Virus record (IMG/VR): IMGVR_UViG_3300024320_000003
Coordinates: 62,001-126,000 of that record
Length of the DNA: 64,000 nt
DNA from: a virus
Direction: 5' to 3' (one strand)
Below are positions 46,170 to 54,507 of the stretch, one piece after another. Positions within the stretch are counted from its first letter, which is position 1. The number at the start of each line of letters is the position of its first letter. The position numbers were made by a program, and so were the translations under genes. Under the pieces are notes generated by a model. That model searched no databases. It saw only the letters and a program-made list of their open reading frames with translations, and was not told the DNA's origin.

Positions 46170-46381
46170 ATAAGAAATTAATCGAAATGCTAAGAGCTAG
46201 TGCCTTAGCTGAAAAATCAAAAGCACTTTTATCTTTAGATCTTTTAGGAAATAAAGGATCTGGTATTGGAGATCACTCAACTGGTGATTTCTATAAAAAT
46301 GCAGAAGAAGCTTTATCAATGTTAGTTGACGCTGATGATAAGTTAGAAGCACTTGACAAGTATTTTCCAGAAGATTTGTAA
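46166..46381 (+). CDS. Small helical protein, unknown
   Basis: 71 aa, two helical stretches (NKKLIEMLRASALAEKSKAL and NAEEALSMLVDADDKLEAL) around a Gly/Ser-rich centre. Its start overlaps the rfbB stop by 4 bp and a strong terminator follows about 30 bp downstream, so it ends the cassette. Function unknown. Confidence 0.55.
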   Translation: MNKKLIEMLRASALAEKSKALLSLDLLGNKGSGIGDHSTGDFYKNAEEALSMLVDADDKLEALDKYFPEDL

Positions 46382-46410
46382 AACATTGCACTTTTTTTGA
46401 AAAAAAGCAG

Positions 46411-46439
46411 CCCGAGATTTTTTTATCTCGGGTTTTTTT
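46411..46439 (+). terminator. Rho-independent terminator
   Basis: CCCGAGAT (46411-46418) pairs with ATCTCGGG (46425-46432) around a T6 loop, followed by seven T residues. Confidence 0.88.
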
Positions 46440-46448
46440 GTTATATTA

Positions 46449-46460
46449 GTATAGTAATTA
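46449..46460 (+). promoter_or_regulatory. Candidate early/middle promoter box GTATAGTAATTA
   Basis: It lies right after a terminator and 28 bp upstream of the ATG at 46477, so transcription has to restart near here. It shares GTAxAxTAAT with boxes before 47627, 49504 and 54529. Confidence 0.35.
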
Positions 46461-46476
46461 ATAAACAAAGCAATAA

Positions 46477-47418
46477 ATGAAAAGATATTCGAAAGGAATT
46501 AAAACCAACGACCACACATTAACAGATGTATTTTCAGCCTATGAATGTAATAGAGAAACTCAATTCGTAGAAGCCTTTTTTGGCAAAGAAGAAATGAACA
46601 CTGTAATCGAAGCATGTGGTTTATCCAGCATTGAAGATATAGACAGAAAATTAGAAACACCTATCACAATTGGAATGGCAACCAAAAGAGCTGATCTTAC
46701 GTTTGAAGACGAAGGACAGATGTATTATTTTGAAGTGATGAGTCAATCTCAAAAGGGTAAATGGGACAATGATCACCATGAACAGTTCTATCTTAAATCC
46801 AATAGACTTAAACAGGATTACGAACAAGTATATTCATTTGCAATTGCGTTTAAAGAATTCGATGCACCCTATCTTAATGAATTTTCTAAGATGGAAGATT
46901 CTTATGCTATACATCTAAGGTTCAATGATCAAGGTTATTTTGCAGATGTATATGGAATAGAAGAAAAGAAGGAAAAGGTTTCAGTTAAACTCGCTTCGCT
47001 TGAAGAGCTTGGTTTAAAATGGATGAAAGTCGCTTCATCTGAAATGGGATTCAAAAATAGAAAAGAATTACCACACCGCAGTAGATACCTTTATATTGGA
47101 AAGGCTTATACTGGTTCTAGATTGGGTATAGAATGGGTTATTAATCAAAAGAACCATGACCTTGGAATTAAAATATCAGGATATTTAGTTAAAGATCATG
47201 GACTTACTAGAATCATAGATGAAACAGGAAAGATAATTGATAGTATAAAATCTAAAGTTCCAGGTTTTGAATTCGTAAAAGAAAGCACAGGTGCAAATGA
47301 TAAAACAATTTCATTTAAATTTGATAACACTGATTTCTCAGAAGAAAATGTAAAGCTGCTAAAGGATATCACAGTTGCTTTCGCCGAAGAATTAGGAATA
47401 GAAAACTTACTAAAATAA
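46477..47418 (+). CDS. Putative PD-(D/E)XK / DUF4268-like nuclease
   Basis: 313 aa. The N-terminal half contains MATKRADLTFEDEGQMYYFE followed by VMSQSQKG, an Asp ... Glu-Val-Met spacing like the PD-(D/E)XK core (the usual Lys is not in place), then NDHHEQFYLKS. The C-terminal half (about 200-313) reads IEWVINQKNHDLGIKISGYL, like DUF4268-type domains found next to such nuclease folds. It begins a new transcription unit after a terminator. Possibly an early nuclease acting on host DNA; that is inference from the fold pattern. Confidence 0.45.
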   Translation: MKRYSKGIKTNDHTLTDVFSAYECNRETQFVEAFFGKEEMNTVIEACGLSSIEDIDRKLETPITIGMATKRADLTFEDEGQMYYFEVMSQSQKGKWDNDHHEQFYLKSNRLKQDYEQVYSFAIAFKEFDAPYLNEFSKMEDSYAIHLRFNDQGYFADVYGIEEKKEKVSVKLASLEELGLKWMKVASSEMGFKNRKELPHRSRYLYIGKAYTGSRLGIEWVINQKNHDLGIKISGYLVKDHGLTRIIDETGKIIDSIKSKVPGFEFVKESTGANDKTISFKFDNTDFSEENVKLLKDITVAFAEELGIENLLK

Positions 47419-47425
47419 AACAAAG

Positions 47426-47602
47426 ATGAGCAAAGAAGACGTAAAGGTATTGGTTAATCTACTAACCAATGCAGCAGATGAAATTAAGTATGCAAACATG
47501 GACCACGAAACACAATTCGCGTATAACGAAGGAATTGAAGATCTAATAATTCTAGTAGAATCAAAATTAGAAAAATTAGCCGTAAACAAAACGCATATAT
47601 AG
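47426..47602 (+). CDS. Small acidic protein, 58 aa, unknown
   Basis: A 58-residue ORF starting MSKEDVKVLVNLLTNA and ending VNKTHI, eight bases after the previous stop. It is helical and acidic (NEGIEDLIILVESKLEKL). It fills an otherwise empty gap in the same direction and with the same codon style as its neighbours. No family recognised. Confidence 0.55.
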   Translation: MSKEDVKVLVNLLTNAADEIKYANMDHETQFAYNEGIEDLIILVESKLEKLAVNKTHI

Positions 47603-47603
47603 A

Positions 47604-47614
47604 GTATAATAATT
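47604..47614 (+). promoter_or_regulatory. Candidate early/middle promoter box GTATAATAATT
   Basis: It contains TATAAT and lies 23 bp upstream of the ATG at 47627, in a 24-bp gap. Similar to the boxes at 46449, 49468 and 54496. Confidence 0.35.
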
Positions 47615-47626
47615 AAACACATTCTT

Positions 47627-47893
47627 ATGAAAAGTATCTTAGAAGAAGCAAACGAAATTGTAAACAACAGGAGTGAAGAAGCGGATCGTAATTACGGTCC
47701 TTTTTCAGAAGGCATGGACAGAGCTGCCCTAATATTTAAAGGTATGACAGGCCATGATGTAAGTGGCGCTGATATGTTTAAAGCATTAGTTGCTCTTAAG
47801 TTTTCAAGAGAAAGTTACAATCATAAAAGAGATAATCTCTTAGATGCAGTAGCATACATTCAAGGTTTAGATAATTACGAAAACGGAAAATAA
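47627..47893 (+). CDS. DUF6378-like small phage protein
   Basis: 88 aa. The pattern EEANEIVNNRSEEADRNYGP, then a hydrophobic helix, MFKALVALKFSRES and DNLLDAVAYIQGL fits the R...YG ... K-x-x-R ... D-x-x-x-D-x-x-x-Y signature of the phage family DUF6378, whose biochemical role is not known to me. It is immediately followed by the 117-aa gene without a gap. Confidence 0.6.
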   Translation: MKSILEEANEIVNNRSEEADRNYGPFSEGMDRAALIFKGMTGHDVSGADMFKALVALKFSRESYNHKRDNLLDAVAYIQGLDNYENGK

Positions 47894-48247
47894 ATGAAAG
47901 TACAGGTAAGAAGAACCGAGTATCGATATATTGCCGAAGCAACTCCTATCGTAACATTAGACACTGAAAAATTCCCTAATTATAAAGGAGCAACCGAAGA
48001 AGAATTCGTTCAATACTTAGCAGAAAACTATTGGGAGCTGGAAGGAATGGACGAATTAGTAGGAACTGATATCGGGGTAAATGACGAAGAAACACATAAC
48101 GCATTAGGAGATTTAGTCTATTCCGAAATGGACGTATATTCTGATTCATCTGAAAAAGGATATGAAGGAGAAATACAAATAGGAGAAGAAGACCAATCAT
48201 ACAGAAAACATGGAGGATTTAACATAAAACACGGATCACAAATATGA
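47894..48247 (+). CDS. Acidic small protein, unknown
   Basis: 117 aa, strongly acidic with a basic N-terminal strand (KVQVRRTEYRYIAEATP). It has no gap to its upstream neighbour and overlaps the glucosyltransferase start by 4 bp, so all three are probably translated from one message. Acidic, DNA-mimic-like composition is notable but proves nothing. Function unknown. Confidence 0.5.
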   Translation: MKVQVRRTEYRYIAEATPIVTLDTEKFPNYKGATEEEFVQYLAENYWELEGMDELVGTDIGVNDEETHNALGDLVYSEMDVYSDSSEKGYEGEIQIGEEDQSYRKHGGFNIKHGSQI

Positions 48248-49467
48248 AAATAGCATTAGTATTAGCAAAAGGAGTTGAAGGTTGTGGACTCACAAGACAC
48301 ACAATCGAATTTTATAATTGGCTTATAAAAGAAGGCCATGATGCCACGATTTATGCAGCGGTAGAAAAGAAATGGCCTCGCCATAAAACTACAGATATTG
48401 TTTGCACTGAATTTAAAAGAAAGGATATTCCTAATATCGCTAAAGAACTTGAAAAAAGTGATGTAGTATATTACACATCGTATCCGCATAAATCAGTAGG
48501 AGATGAATTCAACGAAGATTTTATTGAGCACTGTATTTATGGTTTAGAAAATCCTATTAAAATAGGAAACTGCTTAGATCATAACACTGCAAACTTAGCA
48601 AAGAATTATAAGTATTGGGAAATCATGAAATCAATGGACGCTATGTTCAACTATTCTGCAAGATCTAATTTTGCAAATAAATTAAGAGAACATGCACCTG
48701 ATACTCCATTAATCGAAATGAATCTTAATCCTTATGACTATGATGCATGGTCTAATATTGTGGTTCCAGTTGAAGAACAAGAAAGAAGAACTACATACTT
48801 TGGAAGATTTGCTGGATTTAAAGATCCTTTTAGAATGTTCGATATTATGGAACTATTGAAAGGTAATAATTTCGTAACAGAATGTAGAGGAGTTGAAAGA
48901 TCTATTGGAGCTCTTCCTATGTTTTTACAAGAAGATAGAAAAACTCTAAGAGAAGATATCTTTGAAGTTCATGAAATCAAAAACCCTGTTACATATCCAC
49001 AAGTCGAAGACAGAATGTATATGTATGGGCCTTATAATTTAGCAGAAGGAATGGCAGAACTTGGAAAATCAATGTTCGGTGCAGAATTCTTTAACTTACC
49101 AGAAAGACTCTATGGTTCAATGATTGAATATGCAATGTGTGAGGTTATTGCAGCGGGAACTATACCACTATTTGACAAACACTGGGGAACTCACGTTATT
49201 CACAGAACAGAAGGAGTTCCTTTCATAGAACTTGAAGATTTTGCAATCTTCGTAGACAAAGAAGATATTGCAGCTTCTATTCCACAGATTTTAGAATTAG
49301 CAAACAATAACGAAAGAAGAGAAGAGTTTAGAAAAAACTCTTTAAGATTAGCTAAATTACACAACGCGCCAGAAGTTGTTAACAATGATCTCTTTGAAGC
49401 TATTAACAATGTTAATAAAAGATCAGTAGAAAAACCAGTAGAATTAAAAACAGATTCATTATTTTAA
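48244..49467 (+). CDS. agt: T4 alpha-glucosyltransferase-like DNA glycosyltransferase
   Basis: 407 aa (T4 AGT is 400). N-terminus MKIALVLAKGVEGCGLTRHT lines up residue for residue with T4 AGT (MRVCIFMARGLEGCGVTKF), including the GxEGCG loop. The nucleotide-sugar half has YGPYNLAEGMAELGKSMFG, then IEYAMCEVIAAGTIPLF, against T4 YGPYINSELMERMSKSGFG and LEYTHLELGACGTIPVF. T4 AGT moves glucose from UDP-glucose to 5-hydroxymethylcytosine in DNA. The C-terminus KTDSLF resembles a sliding-clamp-binding tail; T4 AGT is known to interact with gp45. It lies next to the gp56-type dCTPase, supporting cytosine modification. The actual acceptor base and sugar are not shown by sequence. Confidence 0.82.
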   Translation: MKIALVLAKGVEGCGLTRHTIEFYNWLIKEGHDATIYAAVEKKWPRHKTTDIVCTEFKRKDIPNIAKELEKSDVVYYTSYPHKSVGDEFNEDFIEHCIYGLENPIKIGNCLDHNTANLAKNYKYWEIMKSMDAMFNYSARSNFANKLREHAPDTPLIEMNLNPYDYDAWSNIVVPVEEQERRTTYFGRFAGFKDPFRMFDIMELLKGNNFVTECRGVERSIGALPMFLQEDRKTLREDIFEVHEIKNPVTYPQVEDRMYMYGPYNLAEGMAELGKSMFGAEFFNLPERLYGSMIEYAMCEVIAAGTIPLFDKHWGTHVIHRTEGVPFIELEDFAIFVDKEDIAASIPQILELANNNERREEFRKNSLRLAKLHNAPEVVNNDLFEAINNVNKRSVEKPVELKTDSLF

Positions 49468-49479
49468 GTAGAATAATAA
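49468..49479 (+). promoter_or_regulatory. Candidate early/middle promoter box GTAGAATAATAA
   Basis: It starts at the glucosyltransferase stop codon region and lies 36 bp upstream of the gp56 ATG. The same twelve bases occur at 54496 upstream of the sliding clamp. Confidence 0.4.
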
Positions 49480-49503
49480 GTAACATTAAAAAGTAGCGAA
49501 AAA

Positions 49504-49971
49504 ATGGCAAACATTGACAACGAATGTAAAGATCTAGAAGTAAAAGATTTTTACGACCAATCAACAACACACTTAGCAGATATCATGGAAAACCAAAAGA
49601 AGATGCAAGAGCAGACTTATGGTTTTAACTTTGATAATATGACAATCCGAGAAATTATGGATTTCTGGCACTGTAACACACATGCAGTAGTTGACGAAAT
49701 TCATGAAATGACAGATGCTCTAGGCGGTATTAAAGACGGAAGTGGTAATGCAGTATGGAAATACTGGAAAAAAGACTTCACTAAGTATGATAAGTTAAAA
49801 ATTTCTGACATGTCCGAAGGCGACAAAAAAGAATTGTATATGGAATGGGTAGACATTCTACACTTCTTTATTAATTACGCCGCTTCAATTGGGCTAGATG
49901 CTAAAACAGCATACAACTACTACTTCGCAAAAGCAGAAGAGAATGTTAACCGTCAGAAAAATAACTATTAA
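49504..49971 (+). CDS. 56: gp56-like dCTPase/dUTPase (all-alpha NTP pyrophosphatase)
   Basis: 155 aa (T4 gp56 is 171). The metal-binding helices are clear: VVDEIHEMTDALGG (Glu65, Glu68), WKYWKKDF, EWVDILHFFINYAASIGL (Glu114, Asp117) and YYFAKAEENVNRQKNNY, which align with T4 gp56 DEFRELLTSLGE, VWKKWK, ELVDIFHFVLN and YYLKNKENFERQDNGY. It hydrolyses dCTP and dUTP to the monophosphates, keeping unmodified cytosine out of phage DNA and feeding dUMP/dCMP pools. It is coupled to the polymerase N-terminal gene by a TAATG overlap. Confidence 0.85.
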   Translation: MANIDNECKDLEVKDFYDQSTTHLADIMENQKKMQEQTYGFNFDNMTIREIMDFWHCNTHAVVDEIHEMTDALGGIKDGSGNAVWKYWKKDFTKYDKLKISDMSEGDKKELYMEWVDILHFFINYAASIGLDAKTAYNYYFAKAEENVNRQKNNY

Positions 49972-51368
49972 TGATATTAGATATTGAACAGAGAGACAGG
50001 GATGTTATCATCTCTTACTACGACACCGAAGGTAAAGTAGCATTTAAACAATATCCAATTTCACAGTATCAGAACTGGTATGTATGTAATGATAATGATA
50101 AAGGCAGAAGTCTAGATCATAAAAACTGGGATGGCAGATCAGTCAAACTAGGAAGTGCAAGAAGATATAATAAGTTTTCTTTAACTTATTTCTTAGATTC
50201 ATTACCCGCAAAGGATAAAGAAGAAATCTTTGCATACAATATGCCTAAAACATACTTCGTCGATATTGAAACTGAAATCGTAGATGGCTTTCCAAAAGCT
50301 GAAGAAGCTAAAAGTAGAATCCTATCATTTTCCATAATTACACCAGAACATAAAGCTATTGTATTAGGATTGGAAGATATGGATTCTAAAAGCATCCAAA
50401 AAATTGAAGACGATACTAATAAGTATTTCAAAGACTTTGATCAGGATTGGGAATTCAAATATCAGAAATTCGAGTCAGAATATGACATGGTCTATACGTT
50501 CTTAATGAAGTTCCTACCTAAGTTTCCAATGATGACAGGCTGGAACTTTATTAATTATGATTGGCAATATATTGTAAACAGATGTAAAAGATTACAAATT
50601 GATATTGCTGAAGTTTCTATGACACAATCTTTGGATAGAAATGACAGCAGACCCTTACATATTGGAATCTTAGATTACATGCAATTATATGATAAGTATG
50701 ATAGAAGTGTAAAGGTAAAAGAATCTAATGCACTTGATTATGTCTCAGGTCAAGTTCTTAATGTTAACAAGATTAAATTTACAGGATCTCTACAGGATTT
50801 ATATAGGGATGATTTTGTAAAATACATTTACTACAATGTAGTCGATTCCGTATTGGTTTATTATATAGATCAAAAGTTGAAATCGATGGAAGTTCTTTTA
50901 ACCTTGGCAAACATCACAAAGATGCCTCTATATAAAGCAGCATCGCCAGTGGCAGTTACAGAATCTCTGATTGCACGAAAATTATCAGAAGAAGGTAAAC
51001 GAATTGGATCTGAAAAGAAGGAAGACAGTGAAAAGAATGCACAATATGCCGGTGCTTATGTAAAAGAACCCATTACTGGATATTATGCAGGTGTAAGTGC
51101 ATTTGACTTTGCATCACTATATCCTTCTATAATGAGACAATTTAATATTTCACCTGACGCCTTTGTTGAAAAGGTAGCAAAGCATGAAGTCGCTGAGCGA
51201 AGAAAGGATAAAGAAGTAATCGTTTGTGAAAACGGAGTAGTCTATAAACAAGAGACTTCAATGTTAAAGAAAATTCTAGGAGATTTATATGATCAGCGTA
51301 AAGATTATAAACAAACCTCATACGAATATTTCACTAAAGCCGACAGACTTAAAAAAAGATTAAGATAA
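49971..51368 (+). CDS. 43A: DNA polymerase B, N-terminal fragment (exonuclease + motif A)
   Basis: 465 aa. 3'-5' exonuclease motifs: Exo I VDIETE (Asp98, Glu100), Exo II GWNFINYDWQYIVNR and Exo III YYNVVDSVLVYYID. Motif A of the palm is FDFASLYPSIMRQFNISP (Asp379, Tyr384). It aligns with T4 gp43 up to the first fingers helix (YDQRKDYKQTSYEYF against T4 FFQRKDWKKKMFAEE) and then stops at DRLKKRLR. Motifs B and C are in a separate gene at 55288. Together the parts make 864 aa (T4 gp43: 898). No intein motif is seen at the break. Confidence 0.9.
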   Translation: MILDIEQRDRDVIISYYDTEGKVAFKQYPISQYQNWYVCNDNDKGRSLDHKNWDGRSVKLGSARRYNKFSLTYFLDSLPAKDKEEIFAYNMPKTYFVDIETEIVDGFPKAEEAKSRILSFSIITPEHKAIVLGLEDMDSKSIQKIEDDTNKYFKDFDQDWEFKYQKFESEYDMVYTFLMKFLPKFPMMTGWNFINYDWQYIVNRCKRLQIDIAEVSMTQSLDRNDSRPLHIGILDYMQLYDKYDRSVKVKESNALDYVSGQVLNVNKIKFTGSLQDLYRDDFVKYIYYNVVDSVLVYYIDQKLKSMEVLLTLANITKMPLYKAASPVAVTESLIARKLSEEGKRIGSEKKEDSEKNAQYAGAYVKEPITGYYAGVSAFDFASLYPSIMRQFNISPDAFVEKVAKHEVAERRKDKEVIVCENGVVYKQETSMLKKILGDLYDQRKDYKQTSYEYFTKADRLKKRLR

Positions 51369-51425
51369 TCTTTTTGTCTCGAGAGGCAGTCCATTATTCT
51401 ACATGAATATATAGACTACTAACGA

Positions 51426-51452
51426 GACCAATCTGTTACCAGTTGGTCTTTT
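51426..51452 (+). terminator. Terminator after the polymerase N-terminal fragment
   Basis: GACCAA (51426-51431) pairs with TTGGTC (51443-51448), with an inner CTG/CAG pair across a bulged T and a TTAC loop; TTTT follows. An upstream GTCTCG (51376-51381) could instead pair with CGAGAC (51423-51428), which overlaps the terminator's left arm. Confidence 0.6.
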
Positions 51453-51496
51453 GTAGACTTTAGGAACTAGTTAAAAAATTTAAGAAAACATAATTT

Positions 51497-52504
51497 ATGA
51501 AACCATCAATATTTAAAGAAAGAATAGAATACAAACCGTTTGAATATCCAGTATATTATACTGAAGGATGGTTAAAACAAGCACAGGCGTTTTGGTTACA
51601 TACCGAAATTTCAATGCAAGGCGATGTCAAGGATTGGAATGAAACACTTACAGATTCTGAAAAGAATTTAGTTGGAAATATTCTTTTGGGGTTTGCACAA
51701 ACTGAATGTGCAGTTTCAGATTATTGGACAGGGATGGTTACTGATTGGTTTCCTAAATGGGAAATCAAACACATGGCAATGTTGTTTGGTTCTCAAGAAA
51801 CTATTCATGCAACCGCTTACTCTTATTTAAATGAAACATTAGGCCTTGAAGATTTTGAAGCATTCTTACATGAACCAACAACAGCAGAAAGATTCGATTA
51901 TTTAATGAATACAGAAGCAGAATATACTCATGAAGACCTTTTGAAAAATCCAACAGCTAGGAAGGATGTTGCTAGATCTTTAGCAATATTCAGTGCATTT
52001 GGAGAAGGAGTTGCATTATACTCTTCATTCGCCGTTCTTTATTCTTTTCAAATGAGAAATAAACTTAAGGGAATCGGACAACAAATGAAGTGGTCAGTTA
52101 GGGATGAATCTCTTCATTCAAAAATGGGTTGTCAATTATTTAACCACATGTGCGAAGAATATACTGATCTTAGAGATTCAGTTCAATCTCAAGTAGAAGA
52201 AGCAGCTAAGTTAATGGTTGAAATGGAAATGAAGTTTATTGATAAGATGTTTGAAATGGGAGATTTAGAAAATCTTAAGAAAGAAGATCTTAAAGAATTT
52301 ATTAAGAAAAGAGCTAATGAAAAATTAGCAGAAATAGGATATCAATCTATCTTTGAATACAATGAAGAAAGTGCTTCAGAATTAGATTGGTTCTATCACT
52401 TAACAGGTGGACATACACATACGGATTTCTTTGCAGTAAGACCTACTGATTATTCTAAAGCAGGCGAAGATGAAAACTGGGATGAAGACGATTTGTTTTC
52501 ATAA
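51497..52504 (+). CDS. nrdB: Ribonucleotide reductase small (radical) subunit
   Basis: 335 aa. Ferritin-like class I R2 protein. Metal and radical residues: Glu70 (LGFAQTE), Glu101 and His104 in SQETIHATAY, radical Tyr108, then a Glu in FGEGVALYSS and Glu-x-x-His in RDESLHSKMG. Spacing 70-101-104-108 equals E. coli Asp84-Glu115-His118-Tyr122, with Glu in place of Asp84. The C-terminal acidic tail (NWDEDDLFS) would dock in NrdA. It lies 27 bp before nrdA and inside the split polymerase locus. Confidence 0.92.
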   Translation: MKPSIFKERIEYKPFEYPVYYTEGWLKQAQAFWLHTEISMQGDVKDWNETLTDSEKNLVGNILLGFAQTECAVSDYWTGMVTDWFPKWEIKHMAMLFGSQETIHATAYSYLNETLGLEDFEAFLHEPTTAERFDYLMNTEAEYTHEDLLKNPTARKDVARSLAIFSAFGEGVALYSSFAVLYSFQMRNKLKGIGQQMKWSVRDESLHSKMGCQLFNHMCEEYTDLRDSVQSQVEEAAKLMVEMEMKFIDKMFEMGDLENLKKEDLKEFIKKRANEKLAEIGYQSIFEYNEESASELDWFYHLTGGHTHTDFFAVRPTDYSKAGEDENWDEDDLFS

Positions 52505-52531
52505 CAAATCAATAATTCTAATATAAAATAT

Positions 52532-54382
52532 ATGATGATAAGAAATTACAACGACGCACCAAACCCCGAATACAATGAAAAGGGAAAAGAAAGAAACTTC
52601 GGAGAATCTGAAGGATGGAAATTAGGAGTAGACTTCCCAGTATGGGCTAATACTGAAGTTTATGTAAAAACTGTTTCTAAGGGATATTTACTAGAAGGAG
52701 AAACTCCAAAGGATGCATACTGGAGAGTATCGACAACAGTTGCACAAAGATTAAGAAAGCCAGAATTAGCAAGTAAATTCTTTGATTATATGTGGAAAGG
52801 ATGGTTAAATCTTGCAACTCCAGTTTTTTCAAACACGGGTTCAGAAAGAGGTCTTCCAATTTCATGTTTCGGTATAGATGTAGCAGATTCAATTCACGAT
52901 ATAGGTTCAAAGAATTTAGAATTAATGTTACTTGCTAAACATGGAGGCGGTGTTGGTATCGGAGTAAATCAGATAAGACCGGCAGGAGCAACCATTACAG
53001 GAAACGGAACTTCAGACGGAGTAGTTCCATTTATAAAAATTTATGATTCTACTATTTTAGCAACTAATCAAGGTTCAGTAAGAAGAGGTGCAGCGTCAGT
53101 CAATATAGATATAGAACATGATGATTTTTGGGAATGGTTAGAGGTTAGAGAACCTAAGGGTGATGTAAATAGACAATGTTTAAACGTACATCAATGTATC
53201 GTAGTATCTGACGGGTTTATGCAAAAGATCGAGGCTGGAGATAAAGAAGCTCGTAAAAGATGGGCCGCTGTGATTAGAAAAAGAAGAGCAACAGGAGAAC
53301 CTTATATAATGTTTAAGGGTAATATCAATAGAATGAATCCGGATGCGTATAAGCAAAATGGTTTAAAGGTTTATATGACTAACATCTGTTCTGAGATTAC
53401 TTTACACACCGATGAAAATCATTCATTTGTATGTTGTTTATCTTCTGTGAATCTTAAAAGATATGAAGAATGGAAAGATACTGATTTAATCTATACTGCA
53501 ACTTACTTTTTAGATGGAGTTCTTCAGGAGTTTATTCATAGAGCGAAATATATGAGAGGCTTTGAAAATGCAGTAAGATCCGCTGAAAAAGGTAGAGCAT
53601 TAGGTTTAGGAGTTCTCGGATGGCATACTTATTTACAAGATAGAAATATTCCATTCGATTCTTTGACAGCTCAATTTGAAACTAGAAAGATATTTTCTCA
53701 AATCAAAGTAGAAAGTGAAAGAGCAAGTAGAGATTTAGCTACAGAATTTGGAGAACCTCTTTGGTGTGTAGGAACTGGAATGAGAAACACACACTTAAGA
53801 GCAATTGCTCCTACTGTTTCTAATTCTAAATTAGCAGGAAATGTTTCACCAGGCATTGAACCATGGGCAGCAAATGTATTTACTGAACAAACTGCAAAAG
53901 GAACTTTTATTAGAAAGAACCCTGCACTTGAAAATATGTTAACTAAGATCAAGCAAAATAAGAAAACAGTATGGGACAAAATACTAGAAGACGGTGGTTC
54001 AGTTCAAGGCGTTGATGTATTAGGAGAATATTGGGTAAAGGAAGGAAGTAGTGATGCCCCGATTAAGCAAGCCACTTATGACAAATTAACAGATCACGAA
54101 AAGGATCTTTATATTTCTGTTAAAGATGTATTTAGAACCTTTAAAGAAATTAATCAAATGGAATTAGTTAAACAAGCTGGTGTAAGACAACAATATATTG
54201 ATCAAGCAGTTTCATTAAATTTAGCTTTTCCTACACAGGCTGAACCTAAATATATTAATCAAGTTCATTTAGAAGCTTATAAGCAGGGAATAAAAACTCT
54301 TTATTATATGAGAACAGAATCTGTATTAAGAGGAGACATCGCACAGCGAGCAATGGAAGATTGTTTAGCATGTGATGGATAA
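52532..54382 (+). CDS. nrdA: Ribonucleotide reductase large (catalytic) subunit
   Basis: 616 aa, shorter than E. coli/T4 NrdA (about 755-760). Catalytic set: Cys112 (LPISCFG), NICSE with Asn284, Cys286 and Glu288, Cys301/302 (FVCCLSS), radical-transfer Tyr591-Tyr592 (LYYMRTES) and C-terminal redox pair Cys611/Cys614 (CLAC). Walking from the start, there is no ATP-cone; the protein begins near the first barrel helices. Loss of that inhibition domain would avoid dATP feedback during heavy DNA synthesis. It supplies dNDPs with NrdB. Three hairpins and a terminator follow. Confidence 0.92.
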   Translation: MMIRNYNDAPNPEYNEKGKERNFGESEGWKLGVDFPVWANTEVYVKTVSKGYLLEGETPKDAYWRVSTTVAQRLRKPELASKFFDYMWKGWLNLATPVFSNTGSERGLPISCFGIDVADSIHDIGSKNLELMLLAKHGGGVGIGVNQIRPAGATITGNGTSDGVVPFIKIYDSTILATNQGSVRRGAASVNIDIEHDDFWEWLEVREPKGDVNRQCLNVHQCIVVSDGFMQKIEAGDKEARKRWAAVIRKRRATGEPYIMFKGNINRMNPDAYKQNGLKVYMTNICSEITLHTDENHSFVCCLSSVNLKRYEEWKDTDLIYTATYFLDGVLQEFIHRAKYMRGFENAVRSAEKGRALGLGVLGWHTYLQDRNIPFDSLTAQFETRKIFSQIKVESERASRDLATEFGEPLWCVGTGMRNTHLRAIAPTVSNSKLAGNVSPGIEPWAANVFTEQTAKGTFIRKNPALENMLTKIKQNKKTVWDKILEDGGSVQGVDVLGEYWVKEGSSDAPIKQATYDKLTDHEKDLYISVKDVFRTFKEINQMELVKQAGVRQQYIDQAVSLNLAFPTQAEPKYINQVHLEAYKQGIKTLYYMRTESVLRGDIAQRAMEDCLACDG

Positions 54383-54390
54383 GATTAGTT

Positions 54391-54429
54391 GTGGTTAAGT
54401 CCACTTCTTAGGACCGAGATAGTTCTCGG
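54391..54429 (+). other. Tandem hairpins in the nrdA 3' region
   Basis: GTGG/CCAC (54391-54404, 4-bp stem) and CCGAGA/TCTCGG (54414-54429, 6-bp stem with TAGT loop) precede the 10-bp terminator stem at 54433. Whether this is only a stable 3' end or a structured RNA cannot be told by eye. Confidence 0.45.
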
Positions 54430-54432
54430 ATC

Positions 54433-54471
54433 GAGGCCAGGAGTTCGCTACTTCCTGGCCTCACTTTTTTT
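54433..54471 (+). terminator. Strong rho-independent terminator
   Basis: GAGGCCAGGA (54433-54442) pairs perfectly with TCCTGGCCTC (54453-54462) around a 10-nt loop; the T7 tract at 54465-54471 follows two bases later. Confidence 0.88.
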
Positions 54472-54495
54472 ACTGAAACTATTTGTGATTTTTGT

Positions 54496-54507
54496 GTAGA
54501 ATAATAA
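54496..54507 (+). promoter_or_regulatory. Candidate early/middle promoter box GTAGAATAATAA
   Basis: It lies 33 bp upstream of the sliding-clamp ATG and directly after a terminator, so a new transcript must begin here. Identical to the box at 49468. Confidence 0.45.

Noticed and set aside
54383-54480. A tRNA gene in the nrdA-clamp gap
   Set aside because: The hairpins do not form a cloverleaf, there is no T-loop GTTCGA in the right place and no CCA-type acceptor; the last stem plus T-tract is a terminator.
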